The position numbers and the translations under genes are program-made. A stretch of 64,000 bases of DNA from Rothia sp. (in: high G+C Gram-positive bacteria) (lineage in GTDB: Bacteria; Actinomycetota; Actinomycetes; Actinomycetales; Micrococcaceae), in contig NZ_JAUNVZ010000004.1 in NCBI RefSeq assembly GCF_030540545.1, positions 124,001 through 188,000 on the forward strand. Direction: 5' to 3'. Position 1 is the first letter of the stretch. Each line of letters opens with the position of its first letter. The notes below the pieces were generated by a model. The model searched no databases, was not told the origin of the DNA, and saw nothing but the letters and a program-made list of their open reading frames with translations. Positions 43,211-51,894 of the stretch are shown piece by piece.

Positions 43211-45730
43211 CTATTGGCTCAGGGGGCGCTCTTCAATCACCGTGGCACCAAAAACCTTCTCCAGGGCCTTGAGACCAAAAACGGCGGTATTTTCCAGGCG
43301 CTCATCATCCTCAGAGATATATTCTTCCTCGCTCGCTGCCTGAGTGGCTGCGGGCTGAGCCGGTGCGGGGCTCGGGTCTGCGACCGGTGCCGGAGCACTC
43401 TGCTCGGGTGCAGAGGGCTCAGGCTGAGCGGGGGCTACCTGAGAAGGCGCCGAACCGGGTGCCAGGGGCGCCGCAGGATTCAGAGGCGCGACCGGGTTAA
43501 GAGGTGCTGCCGGGTTAAGGGGCGCGGCGGGGTGAGCTTCAGCTACCGGGGGCTGATGTGCCACAGCGGGCTCAGCCTGGGGTGCTTCAGTAGATTCAGC
43601 AGGAACTACGTCAACGGGAGTTGAGGCTGCAAAAGAATCACGCTCACCGTAGGGGGAAGGCTCTGCCGGTTCGGGGTTTTCGGCGGGTTCAGGAGCTACG
43701 GGTGCCGGTTCAGCCTGCACGGGTGCGGGCTGAGCGGGTGCTGCCGGGGCGGGGGCAGCGGGTTCAGCGGGTGCATCCTGAGGAATTGCCGCTACCTGCC
43801 ACGCGCCCAGAGGCTCGCTAGGAACGGGCTCGGAGCTCACGGGCTGGCCGTGACGCTGCCACGCCTCCTCACCGCCACGCGGACCCTGTGCAATAGGAGC
43901 CGGCTGAGCGGGGGCAACGGGTGATGCTTGTGCCGGTGCAGACTGAGCCGCGCCGAGAGCAACCAGAGGTTCACGCAGACCCGTACCGGGCTCAGCAACC
44001 TCCGCACGCACCGTCATCTGAGTCTTCAAAAGCGTGCTGACATGGGACGATAGCTCGGATGCCAAGGGCTTGACCGCCTGAAGTACCGGAAGTTCAGCGC
44101 GCACAAAAAGCTGCGCACCATCAATACGTACCGGCTGCAGGAAACCGAGAGCCGGGTGCTGCTGGCTTATACGACCCAGCACCTGAGCCCAGGACGACTG
44201 AACCAGTTCCAGAGGGCTCTGCGCGGGCTGAGCCGGAGTGGGCTGAGAAGGTACCTGCGGTGCCGGAGCGGGCGCGGTAGCAGTAGGCTGTGCTTCCTGA
44301 ACTCCCAGCGGGGGAGTAGCCGGAGTGGCAACAGCCTGCGCATTATGCGCCTGTGCCAGGGGCGCTTGTGCCAGAGGCGCCGGAGAAAGCGGTGCCTGAG
44401 AGAGCGGCGGAGCATTCAGCGGCTCCGGGGCCTGAATGGCGGGTGCGCTCTGGGCTGCAGCAGCCGCTCGAGTATTCTGTGCTGCCGTAGCCTGACCCGG
44501 CACATTCTGAATCGCCGCATTCTGTGCTGGAGCAGCCGAGCCAGAAGTAGCAGAAGCGGCGGGTAGACCGCGCGCAATACGCGCCTCCAGGGCATCTAAA
44601 CGAGCGGAAAGAGCCGCGCTATCGCCGCCGGCAGGCAGGAGCAAACGAGCCGCCAGCAGTTCCAGCTGAAGCTGCGGGTTCGAGGCGCCACTCATAGTGT
44701 TCAGAGCAGTATTCACCGTCTCGGCAGCAGCATTGAGAGAAGCGGCGCTCAGAGCACTCGCCTGTTCTTTCAGGCGCTCCAGCTGATCCGCCGGAACACC
44801 CTGCAAAATACTGCCGGCCTCCTCGGGAACAGCCTGAACCACCAGCAAATCGCGCAGACGCTCCAGCAGATCCTCCACAAAACGGCGAGGATCCTGACCG
44901 GTTGCCACCACACGCGCCACCGCGCCAAAGAGCGCGGAAGCATCCGCCGAACCAATAGCGCTCACAATCTCATCCAGCAGCTGCGCGTGGGTATAACCCA
45001 GCAGAGCCACCGCACGGTCATAGCTCACGCCGGATTCGGTGGAAGCGCCGGAAATCAGCTGATCCAAAATCGAGAGAGAATCACGCACCGAACCACCGCC
45101 GGCACGTACCACCAGCTGCAGCACACCGGGCTCCACGCTGACCTGCTCCTCATCGCAGAGCTGCTGCAAATAGGGCAGCAGGATCTCCGGGGGCACCAGG
45201 CGGAAGGGGTAGTGGTGGGTGCGGGAACGAATCGTGCCGAGCACCTTATTGGGCTCGGTGGTCGCAAAAATAAATTTAATGTGCTCCGGCGGCTCTTCCA
45301 CAATCTTCAGCAGCGCATTAAAGCCCTCACGGGTGACCATATGCGCCTCGTCAATAATGAAGATTTTGTAGCGGTCGCGTACGGGCGCTAGGGTTGCTCG
45401 CTCGCGCAGATCGCGGGCATGGTCCACACCGCCGTGGCTTGCGGCGTCCATTTCAATGACGTCCAGGGAGCCGGTGCCGTCGCGGGAGAGTTCGCGGCAG
45501 GAATCGCATTCGCCGCAGGGGGTGGGGGTCGGGCCCTGGGCGCAGTTGAGGCAGCGCGCCAGAATACGCGCGGAGGTGGTTTTACCGCATCCGCGCGGGC
45601 CGGAGAAAAGATAGGCGTGGTTAACGCGGTCATTGGCGAGGGCGGTCATGAGCGGTTCGGTGACCTGATCCTGGCCGATAACCTGCGCGAAGGTTTCGGG
45701 GCGGTATCGACGGTAGAGTGCGGTGCTCAC
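43211..45730 (-). CDS. dnaX: DNA polymerase III subunits gamma and tau
   Basis: Clamp-loader ATPase and replisome organiser, about 839 residues. The GTG at 45730 follows AAAGGA and gives the family start ([14 protein letters not shown]). AAA+ domain: Walker A GPRGCGKT near residue 43, zinc module [19 protein letters not shown], Walker B/DEAH (IIDEAHM), sensor region [11 protein letters not shown]. About 375 residues of clamp-loader core are followed by a very long Ala/Pro/Gln-rich region with repeated APLNP, PLAQA and AQPAP units, which encloses a folded block (about 505-620, [13 protein letters not shown]...) and ends with a conserved acidic [15 protein letters not shown]. It lies next to the SRP RNA and recR. 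Confidence 0.95.
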   Translation of the reverse strand: MSTALYRRYRPETFAQVIGQDQVTEPLMTALANDRVNHAYLFSGPRGCGKTTSARILARCLNCAQGPTPTPCGECDSCRELSRDGTGSLDVIEMDAASHGGVDHARDLRERATLAPVRDRYKIFIIDEAHMVTREGFNALLKIVEEPPEHIKFIFATTEPNKVLGTIRSRTHHYPFRLVPPEILLPYLQQLCDEEQVSVEPGVLQLVVRAGGGSVRDSLSILDQLISGASTESGVSYDRAVALLGYTHAQLLDEIVSAIGSADASALFGAVARVVATGQDPRRFVEDLLERLRDLLVVQAVPEEAGSILQGVPADQLERLKEQASALSAASLNAAAETVNTALNTMSGASNPQLQLELLAARLLLPAGGDSAALSARLDALEARIARGLPAASATSGSAAPAQNAAIQNVPGQATAAQNTRAAAAAQSAPAIQAPEPLNAPPLSQAPLSPAPLAQAPLAQAHNAQAVATPATPPLGVQEAQPTATAPAPAPQVPSQPTPAQPAQSPLELVQSSWAQVLGRISQQHPALGFLQPVRIDGAQLFVRAELPVLQAVKPLASELSSHVSTLLKTQMTVRAEVAEPGTGLREPLVALGAAQSAPAQASPVAPAQPAPIAQGPRGGEEAWQRHGQPVSSEPVPSEPLGAWQVAAIPQDAPAEPAAPAPAAPAQPAPVQAEPAPVAPEPAENPEPAEPSPYGERDSFAASTPVDVVPAESTEAPQAEPAVAHQPPVAEAHPAAPLNPAAPLNPVAPLNPAAPLAPGSAPSQVAPAQPEPSAPEQSAPAPVADPSPAPAQPAATQAASEEEYISEDDERLENTAVFGLKALEKVFGATVIEERPLSQ

Positions 45731-45832
45731 GGGAATCCTTTGCGCTGGGGAAACTTTCACTTCTCATTTTAGGGGAGAAGATACCCGCAGGGGGCTGTGC
45801 GCCCGGCGATATTCGAAAGTTATTCGGGCATG

Positions 45833-45925
45833 AAAAAACCCCTTACGCACCCGTCATAGCTCGAATACCCTTGCTACCTTCCGGTCCTGGGGGAGTTTTC
45901 CAAGATAACGCCACGTAAGAGGCTC
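45833..45925 (-). ncRNA. ffs: Signal recognition particle RNA (small bacterial type)
   Basis: On the minus strand the conserved SRP core CCAGGACCGGAAGGTAGCA is present, with the apical tetraloop and symmetric loop. Flanking arms CCTCTTACG and CGTAAGGGG pair to close the molecule, and TTTTTT follows. The RNA binds Ffh to target proteins to the membrane. It sits just upstream of dnaX, a common actinobacterial order. The exact ends are uncertain by a few bases. Confidence 0.9.
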
Positions 45926-46125
45926 TTCTACTATACCCGATGAGCGCCTAAAAAGCGAGATGGGGTGTGAGAGTAGGTGTAAAAGAGGGTACGGAGGACT
46001 TGGATGGGATAGATTTCCGGCACTCACAGGGCTAAATAAGTGTTCCCTATCACTTTTATTGCTTTTGGCTTGCGCAGGGCAAAAAAGCCCGGTATAGTTT
46101 TATCCGTTCGCTTTTATAGCAACGA

Positions 46126-46211
46126 GGAGAATTCGCCTAGCGGCCTATGGCGCACGCCTGGAACGCGTGTTGGGTTAACAGCCCTCGGGGGTTCAAATCC
46201 CCCATTCTCCG
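46126..46211 (+). tRNA. tRNA-Ser (anticodon GGA)
   Basis: Acceptor arms GGAGAAT / ATTCTCC, anticodon stem CACGC / GCGTG around loop CTGGAAC (anticodon GGA), a long serine-type variable arm and T arm GGGGGTTCAAATCCCCC. The discriminator is G; CCA is not encoded. Reads UCC and UCU. Confidence 0.95.
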
Positions 46212-46216
46212 CCGCG

Positions 46217-46248
46217 AAGCCCGGTAGCACTAGCTACCGGGCTTTTTT
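46217..46248 (+). terminator. Terminator after tRNA-Ser
   Basis: AAGCCCGGTAGC / GCTACCGGGCTT, a perfect 12-bp stem with TTTTTT. Confidence 0.9.
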
Positions 46249-46309
46249 ATATCTCACTCCCACCGTATTTCCCGCCCGAAGACCGGGCACCCAGGTAGAA
46301 TAAAGAACT

Positions 46310-46681
46310 ATGATTTTTAAACGAGTAGGCACCACCCGCCCGTACCCCGAGCACGGCATTACCCACGCCGACTGGGGTAAAATCCCGCCGCAGCAGGTGC
46401 GCCTGGACTCGATGATCACCACCCAAAAAATGCTCGATCTGGAGACCCTGCTTGCCGAGGACTCCACCTTTTACGGCGATCTTTTCCCGCACGTGGTCAA
46501 ATGGCGCAATGAGCTCTACCTGGAAGATGGCGTACACCGCGCGCTGCGTAATGCCCTGCACCGCCGCGCCGTGATGTATGCGCGCGTGCTGGATTTGGAT
46601 GCTCTCGACCCGGCATTGCTGGGTATGGCTGCTGCCCAGGGTAGCGCTACACATACCAAGCCCACTGTGCGCGTATCCTAA
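46310..46681 (+). CDS. Conserved actinobacterial protein with a ParB-like DG-HR motif
   Basis: 123 residues, conserved in my recollection across Micrococcaceae but without an assigned function. Notable are PYPEHG, IPPQQVRLDSMITTQKMLDLETLL, ...DSTFYGDLFPHVV and LYLEDGVHRALRNALHRR. The last resembles the DGxHR element of ParB-nuclease/sulfiredoxin-like folds. A -10 element TAGAAT (46296-46301) ends only 8 bases before the ATG and there is no ribosome site, so the mRNA is probably leaderless. Lies between tRNA-Ser and a perfect 25-bp hairpin. Confidence 0.7.
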   Translation: MIFKRVGTTRPYPEHGITHADWGKIPPQQVRLDSMITTQKMLDLETLLAEDSTFYGDLFPHVVKWRNELYLEDGVHRALRNALHRRAVMYARVLDLDALDPALLGMAAAQGSATHTKPTVRVS

Positions 46682-46773
46682 CCCGCGCCCTAGGTCTCGA
46701 TTTCTAAGACATAGGTAACGCGTGCCCGGCAAGCCCATAGATGCCCGGCGAACCATGAGATATAGATAAAGCA

Positions 46774-46830
46774 CCTATAGATAAAGCGCGGGAAGCAGAT
46801 TATTACTGCTTCCCGCGCTTTATCTATAGG
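46774..46830. terminator. Perfect 25-bp hairpin, bidirectional terminator
   Basis: Arms 46774-46798 and 46806-46830 are exact complements around the 7-base loop ATTATTA; the core is GCGCGGGAAGCAG. It lies between two convergent genes. A 12-base direct repeat TATAGATAAAGC (46761 and 46776) overlaps its left arm. Confidence 0.8.
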
Positions 46831-46872
46831 TATACAATGATGCCCCGCTATATCACCTCAGCGGCAGAGGGC

Positions 46873-47556
46873 TTAAGCCACCTGAACCGCGGTGGGAGAA
46901 GATTCGGTGGATGCCTGCTCCTCAGAGAGCTGAACCGACACACCATCGGCATCAAAACGAGCACCCAGACCCATCTGAATAAAACGAATCGTGCTCAAAA
47001 TCTGGCGCTCGCGAGTCTCCTCATCCGGTGCGTCCTCGGTGCGGCCTGCGCTAGAGGAGAGGGAGCCGTGAATGAGCATAGCCAGCTCGCGAATATCGGC
47101 GCGCGGAATATAGCGCTGCTCAATAGCCTCGGAGAGAATGCCCGCCAGTACCATCTGCAGCTCACGCACATGCTTGCCCAGCTTGGCGTAGCTCTCGGGG
47201 GAGAGCATGGAACGCATTGCCGGGCCAGGAGGCAGGTGGCGGCGGGAAAGGTCTTCAATCTGCAGGCGAATATAGATTGCCAACTGGTCGATCGGGTTGG
47301 TGACACCCTCCAGGGAGGAGTTGAGCTCCTTCAAAAAGCGTTCGGTCTCATCCAGGGCGTAGGCGACCAGCAGCTCGCCCATATCGGCGAAGTAGTTATA
47401 GACTGCGGTGCGGCCGATGCCGGCATTTTTTGCCACATCGGTCATGGTCAGTCCCGGCAGGCCCTGCGCGTAGAGCAGGGCGCCGAAAGAGTCGAGAATT
47501 GCGCGCTTGGTGTTTTCACGCTGCGCGGCATTGGAAGAAGCACTAATACGGGGCAT
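46873..47556 (-). CDS. TetR-family transcriptional regulator
   Basis: 227 residues. The helix-turn-helix is clear: LTMTDVAKNAGIGRTAVYNYFADMGELL, about residues 36-63. The C-terminal domain has a long helix set and no named ligand type. It has no obvious divergent target nearer than the YhhQ gene 234 bases away. A 27-bp palindrome touches its start codon, so it very likely represses itself; yhhQ might be a second target. Confidence 0.88.
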   Translation of the reverse strand: MPRISASSNAAQRENTKRAILDSFGALLYAQGLPGLTMTDVAKNAGIGRTAVYNYFADMGELLVAYALDETERFLKELNSSLEGVTNPIDQLAIYIRLQIEDLSRRHLPPGPAMRSMLSPESYAKLGKHVRELQMVLAGILSEAIEQRYIPRADIRELAMLIHGSLSSSAGRTEDAPDEETRERQILSTIRFIQMGLGARFDADGVSVQLSEEQASTESSPTAVQVA

Positions 47557-47583
47557 ATTGACACTTTACATGAAAATGTCAAT
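47557..47583. promoter_or_regulatory. 27-bp palindrome, probable TetR autoregulatory operator
   Basis: ATTGACA / TGTCAAT outer arms (7 bp) plus TTT / AAA inside, 10 of 13 pairs matching. It abuts the start codon at 47556. Confidence 0.65.
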
Positions 47584-47789
47584 AAATGACTACTCTGTGT
47601 GCCCTAAGTAGCCCAAAAATTTAAGTATTTTCCCACGTCACTGCCCTAAAACACTGTACATGTCATATATCCACACCCGCGGGAAGCCGCAGGCAGAGCT
47701 GCTGAGCCCTGCCGGTGCGCTACACTAAATAATGCTCGGGTGGCAGACGGGCGATTCAAGAACATGAACAAACACATCAAGGGTGAACT

Positions 47790-48515
47790 ATGTCCTCTGT
47801 ATCTACTGAATCTCAAACCACCGCGGGTACCCCGTGGGGCAAGCGTCGCAGCTACTTCGATCTGCTACTGGCAGCATCCTGCGTGATTCTGATTATCTCC
47901 AATATTGCCGCAACCAAGGGCGTCGCCTTTGGCCCGCTGCCCTTTAGCATTCCTTTCATCATGCCCGATGGCGTGATCATTACCGACGGCGGTTTCTTCC
48001 TCTACCCCCTGGCCTATGTGCTCGGTGATGTGCTCTCGGAAGTCTACGGCTTCAAGCGCGCACGCCGCGCAATTATTGCCTCCTTCGTGGCAACCGCCTT
48101 CGCCGTGCTCTGCTTTGTGATTACCCTGAACCTGCCCGCCGCGGACTTCTACACCAATCAGGAGGCATTCGCTACGGTTCTGGGCCCGGTCTGGCAGATC
48201 TTTGCCGGCTCCCTGCTGGGTTATCTGACCGGTCAGACCCTGAACGCCTGGGTCATGGTCGCCATGAAGAAGGCAACCGGCGGCAAGCACCTGTGGAGCC
48301 GTATGATTGGTTCCACCCTGGCCGGTGAGCTGGTGGACACCCTGATCTTCTGCACTATTGCTGCTCCCGTGCTGGGCATTAGCGATATTCAAACCTTTAT
48401 GAGCTATGTACTGCTGGGCTATGTATACAAGTGCCTGGTGGAAATTCTGCTCATGCCCATTAGCTACCCGGTCATTGCTTGGTTCAAGAAGCACGAAGCT
48501 GAATACGTGGGCTAA
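47790..48515 (+). CDS. yhhQ: Queuosine precursor transporter, VUT/YhhQ family
   Basis: Membrane protein of 241 residues with about six hydrophobic segments. It imports queuine-type bases (preQ0, preQ1 or queuine). Signatures include ISNIAATKGVAFGPLPF, GVIITDGGFFLYPLAYVLGDVLSEVYGFKRARR and the Asp in GELVDTLIF. AAGGGTGA precedes the ATG. No preQ1 riboswitch was recognised in the leader. tRNA-guanine transglycosylase lies 8 kb downstream, which completes a salvage route. Confidence 0.9.
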   Translation: MSSVSTESQTTAGTPWGKRRSYFDLLLAASCVILIISNIAATKGVAFGPLPFSIPFIMPDGVIITDGGFFLYPLAYVLGDVLSEVYGFKRARRAIIASFVATAFAVLCFVITLNLPAADFYTNQEAFATVLGPVWQIFAGSLLGYLTGQTLNAWVMVAMKKATGGKHLWSRMIGSTLAGELVDTLIFCTIAAPVLGISDIQTFMSYVLLGYVYKCLVEILLMPISYPVIAWFKKHEAEYVG

Positions 48516-48568
48516 AAATTAAGGGAGTGTGGCTATCTTAGGTATATATTGCACACCGCATAAAACTT

Positions 48569-48637
48569 GATAAGAGCGCCGGAGTGCTGGATAGTTAAGA
48601 GCATTGCTTGATGACTATGGGCATTCGGCGCTTTATC
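48569..48637 (+). terminator. Long-range hairpin after yhhQ
   Basis: GATAAGAGCGCCG / CGGCGCTTTATC with one bulge and a 44-base loop. Confidence 0.4.
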
Positions 48638-48714
48638 GTACCCGATAGGACGCAAGCGCCCCATAGGGTGTCCAAGCGTCAAGAACACACAATGCACAGA
48701 GTGAAAGTAACCTG

Positions 48715-50145
48715 ATGAGTACATCGCAGACAGCTGAGCATAGCGAGCTCAAACGCTCCCTAAGCCACGGCCAGATGACCATGATCGCCATGGGTCTGGC
48801 GCTGGGCACCGGTCTTTTCCTGGGGTCGGGCGCAGCTATCGGCATTGCAGGCCCCGGCGTGATTATCTCCTACGCCATTGGCTCCCTGATCGCCGCAATT
48901 ATTGTTGCCTGCGCGGGCGAAATGGCAATCCGTCACCCCGTGCCCGGCGGTTTCGGTACTATTTCTACCCGCTACCTGAACCCCTACGCGGGCTATTTGG
49001 GTCGCTGGGCATATTGGGCTGCTACCGTGCCCCTGGCGGGCGCCGAGCTGATTGCCGTGGGCGAGTACATGGGCTATTGGTACCCCCATGTTGACCTGTG
49101 GGTCTGGGCGGTTATTTTCGGCGTCATGATTGTCATGCTCAATATTATTAGCGTGCGTTCCTTTGGATCGACCGAAACCATTCTTTCCGCTATTAAGGTC
49201 GGCGCCGTGCTGCTCTTTATTGTTATCGGCGGTATTTTCGTGATCTTCGGTCTGCCCGGCCAAGGCGCTCACGGCGTGGAGTATTTGACCAACGACGGCG
49301 GTTTCCTGCCCAATGGTGTCTCCTCCATTTGGGTGTCCATGGCTGTGGTGATGTTCTCCTTTGGCGGTATTGAGATGATTTCCCTCTCCGCTGCCGAGGC
49401 GAAGGACCCGGATCGTTCGGTTTCCACCAGCGTTAAGGGTATGATTGTGCGCCTTTCCAGCTTCTATGTGCTCTCCATGCTGGTCATCCTGTGCCTGGTG
49501 CCTTGGCGTCAGGCTGCGGAGTCCGGCAAGGCTCTGACCGCCTCCCCCTTTGTGACGGTCTTTAGCCAGGTGGGTATCCCCGGTGCTGCCGGCATTATTA
49601 ACTTCGTGGTCTTTATTGCTGCGCTTTCGGGCGCTAATGCTGCGCTATATGCGGCAACCCGCCTGCTGCACGCCCTGGCTCAGGACGGTATGGCGCCTCG
49701 TGCCCTGGCAAAGACCAGCAAGACCGGTGTGCCCGTGGGTGCCCTGACCGTCTCCAGTGTGGGCGTTGTGGTGGCTATTGTGCTGGCATTGGGCGGCCTG
49801 AAGAATATCTTCGCGCTCTTTATGGGCCTGGTGACCCTGTCCATTCTGATTGTGTGGGTCATGATTCTGCTGACCTATCTGAGCTTTAAGAAGATGCACC
49901 CGGTTGCCGATGGTTTCCAGGTGCTCGGTGGCCGCGTGACCGCTTGCATTGCTCTGGCGGGCGTGTTGGCAACCTTTGCCGCAATGTTCGTGGTGGACGA
50001 TACCACCCTGAACTCCGTGCTATTCGGTTTGGGCTTCTTCGCGCTGATTACTGTCGCCTATTTCGTGGTGGCTAAGCGCAATGGCGGTTTTAAGGCTGCC
50101 GATCTGGAGGCACTGGCACAGCAGGAAGAAGACACCAAGGCTTAG
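48715..50145 (+). CDS. Amino-acid permease, APC superfamily (copy 1)
   Basis: 476 residues with about 12 hydrophobic segments. The N-terminus LKRSLSHGQMTMIAMGLALGTGLFLGSG holds the substrate-contact GTG motif of the amino acid/auxin (AAT-type) permeases; a conserved Glu lies in CAGEMAIRHPVPGGFGT. The central SAAEAKDPDRSV is the family's internal loop signature. A proton-linked importer for one or more amino acids is expected; the substrate is unknown. It is the first of three tandem paralogues and is followed 126 bases later by copy 2. Confidence 0.88.
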   Translation: MSTSQTAEHSELKRSLSHGQMTMIAMGLALGTGLFLGSGAAIGIAGPGVIISYAIGSLIAAIIVACAGEMAIRHPVPGGFGTISTRYLNPYAGYLGRWAYWAATVPLAGAELIAVGEYMGYWYPHVDLWVWAVIFGVMIVMLNIISVRSFGSTETILSAIKVGAVLLFIVIGGIFVIFGLPGQGAHGVEYLTNDGGFLPNGVSSIWVSMAVVMFSFGGIEMISLSAAEAKDPDRSVSTSVKGMIVRLSSFYVLSMLVILCLVPWRQAAESGKALTASPFVTVFSQVGIPGAAGIINFVVFIAALSGANAALYAATRLLHALAQDGMAPRALAKTSKTGVPVGALTVSSVGVVVAIVLALGGLKNIFALFMGLVTLSILIVWVMILLTYLSFKKMHPVADGFQVLGGRVTACIALAGVLATFAAMFVVDDTTLNSVLFGLGFFALITVAYFVVAKRNGGFKAADLEALAQQEEDTKA

Positions 50146-50174
50146 TCTTCTCATAGCTTGTGACTGCTTGGCGT

Positions 50175-50203
50175 AACGGCGGCACGCACTTGGTGCCGCC
50201 GTT
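50175..50203 (+). terminator. Terminator between permease copies 1 and 2
   Basis: AACGGCGGCAC / GTGCCGCCGTT followed by TCG. Confidence 0.7.
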
Positions 50204-50271
50204 TCGCTTATGAGAGTCCACGCGCACGTACTATTCACTCGTAGACCACTATTTATTCACGAAAGAAACTC

Positions 50272-51717
50272 ATGTCCTCTACGGATACTCCTTCGGGAGA
50301 AACTAACCAGAACGAACTTAAACGCTCCCTCAGCCACGGCCAGATGACCATGATTGCCCTCGGTCTTGCTCTGGGTACGGGTCTTTTCCTCGGCTCGGGC
50401 GCAGCTATTGGCATTGCGGGACCTGCGGTACTTATAAGCTACGCCTTTGGCTCGCTGGTGGCGGCAATTATTGCAGCCTGCGCGGGTGAAATGGCGATCC
50501 GTTACCCTGTGCCCGGCGGTTTCGGCACTATCGCCACCCGCTACCTGAGCCCCTACGCCGGCTACCTAAGCCGCTGGGCATATTGGATTACCACGGTGCC
50601 CCTGACCGGTGCTGAAATTATCGCCACCAGCCACTATATGGGCTACTGGTACCCGCAGGTGGATCTGTGGGTGTGGGCGCTCATGTTCGGCACGATGATT
50701 GTCATGCTCAATATTATTAGCGTGCGTTCCTTTGGCTCCACTGAAACCGTGCTTTCGGCTATTAAGGTGGGTGCGGTGCTCTGCTTTATTGTGGTGGGTG
50801 CTATTTTCGTGATCTTTGGTATGCCCGGTCAGCAGCCCCACGGTCTGGAGTACCTGACCAGCGATAACGGTTTTATGCCCAATGGCATTTCTTCTCTCTG
50901 GCTTTCTCTTGCGGTGGTTATGTTCTCCTTTGGCGGCGTGGAGTTGATTTCCATTTCCGCTGCTGAGGCGAAGGATCCGGCGCGTTCGGTTTCTTCCAGT
51001 GTGAAGGCAATGATTTGGCGTCTGAGCTCTTTCTATGTGCTGTCCATGCTGATTATTCTGTGCCTGATGCCCTGGCGTAGTGCCGCGGAGGCGGGTAAGG
51101 ATCTGACCGCTTCTCCCTTTGTCATGGTCTTTAGCCAGGCGGGTATTCCGGCGGCTGCGGGCATTATTAATTTCGTGGTGCTGATTGCGGCGTTTTCCGG
51201 CGGTAATGCGGCGCTGTATGCGGCGACCCGTCAGCTGCACGCTCTGGCTCAGGATTCTATGGCTCCTCGTGTGCTCGCCAAGACAAGCAAAACGGGTGTT
51301 CCGGTTGGTGCTTTGGCTGTCTCCACCCTGGGCGCCGTGATCGCCCTGCTGATGGCTTTGCTGGGCCTCGATAATATTTTCCGCCTCTTTATGGGTCTGG
51401 TGACCTTCGCTATGCTGCTGGTCTGGTCAATGATCCTCATAACCTACCTGCGCGTGAAAAAAGCTCACCCGCAGGGCATCGGCTTCCAGATCTTTGGCGG
51501 CAGGATCACCGCGTGGATTGGCCTGATCGGCATTGCAGCAACCTTTAGTGCGCTCTTTGTGGTTGATGAAACCACCTTGACATCGGTTAGCGTAGGTCTT
51601 GTATTCGTGCTGATTATTAGCCTGGCGTATCGTGTGCTGGCATCCCGCCGCGGCGGTTTTGAACCGGCAGATTTGGAGGCGCTCTCGGGCAGGAGCAGTG
51701 CCGAGCCCGGCAACTAG
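50272..51717 (+). CDS. Amino-acid permease, APC superfamily (copy 2)
   Basis: 481 residues, very close to copy 1 along most of its length (same LKRSLSHGQMTMIALGLALGTGLFLGSGAAIG start, CAGEMAIRYPVPGGFGT and SAAEAKDPARSV). It differs mainly in the last 80 residues and in the 65-100 region, where TTVPLTGAEIIATSHYMG replaces TVPLAGAELIAVGEYMG. This indicates a recent duplication with some substrate shift. GAAAG precedes the ATG. Twelve hydrophobic segments. Confidence 0.88.
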   Translation: MSSTDTPSGETNQNELKRSLSHGQMTMIALGLALGTGLFLGSGAAIGIAGPAVLISYAFGSLVAAIIAACAGEMAIRYPVPGGFGTIATRYLSPYAGYLSRWAYWITTVPLTGAEIIATSHYMGYWYPQVDLWVWALMFGTMIVMLNIISVRSFGSTETVLSAIKVGAVLCFIVVGAIFVIFGMPGQQPHGLEYLTSDNGFMPNGISSLWLSLAVVMFSFGGVELISISAAEAKDPARSVSSSVKAMIWRLSSFYVLSMLIILCLMPWRSAAEAGKDLTASPFVMVFSQAGIPAAAGIINFVVLIAAFSGGNAALYAATRQLHALAQDSMAPRVLAKTSKTGVPVGALAVSTLGAVIALLMALLGLDNIFRLFMGLVTFAMLLVWSMILITYLRVKKAHPQGIGFQIFGGRITAWIGLIGIAATFSALFVVDETTLTSVSVGLVFVLIISLAYRVLASRRGGFEPADLEALSGRSSAEPGN

Positions 51718-51894
51718 ACATCGCGCTGTACCGTGTGCTGTACCCAGCGCTGTAGCGGGGTTTAGTGCCCGCCTTTACCGGGCTGGAGGGGCACCTACAC
51801 ACCTCGCTTCAGCGCCCGGGCGCATGAGCTGGCATAGATATGTTAGGGTGTACCCGTATAAGGGTGTAATCTCACCCTCTCTGAAAGGGACATA

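Noticed and set aside
47590-47789. preQ1 riboswitch upstream of yhhQ
   Set aside because: I looked for the type I pseudoknot pattern and did not find it.
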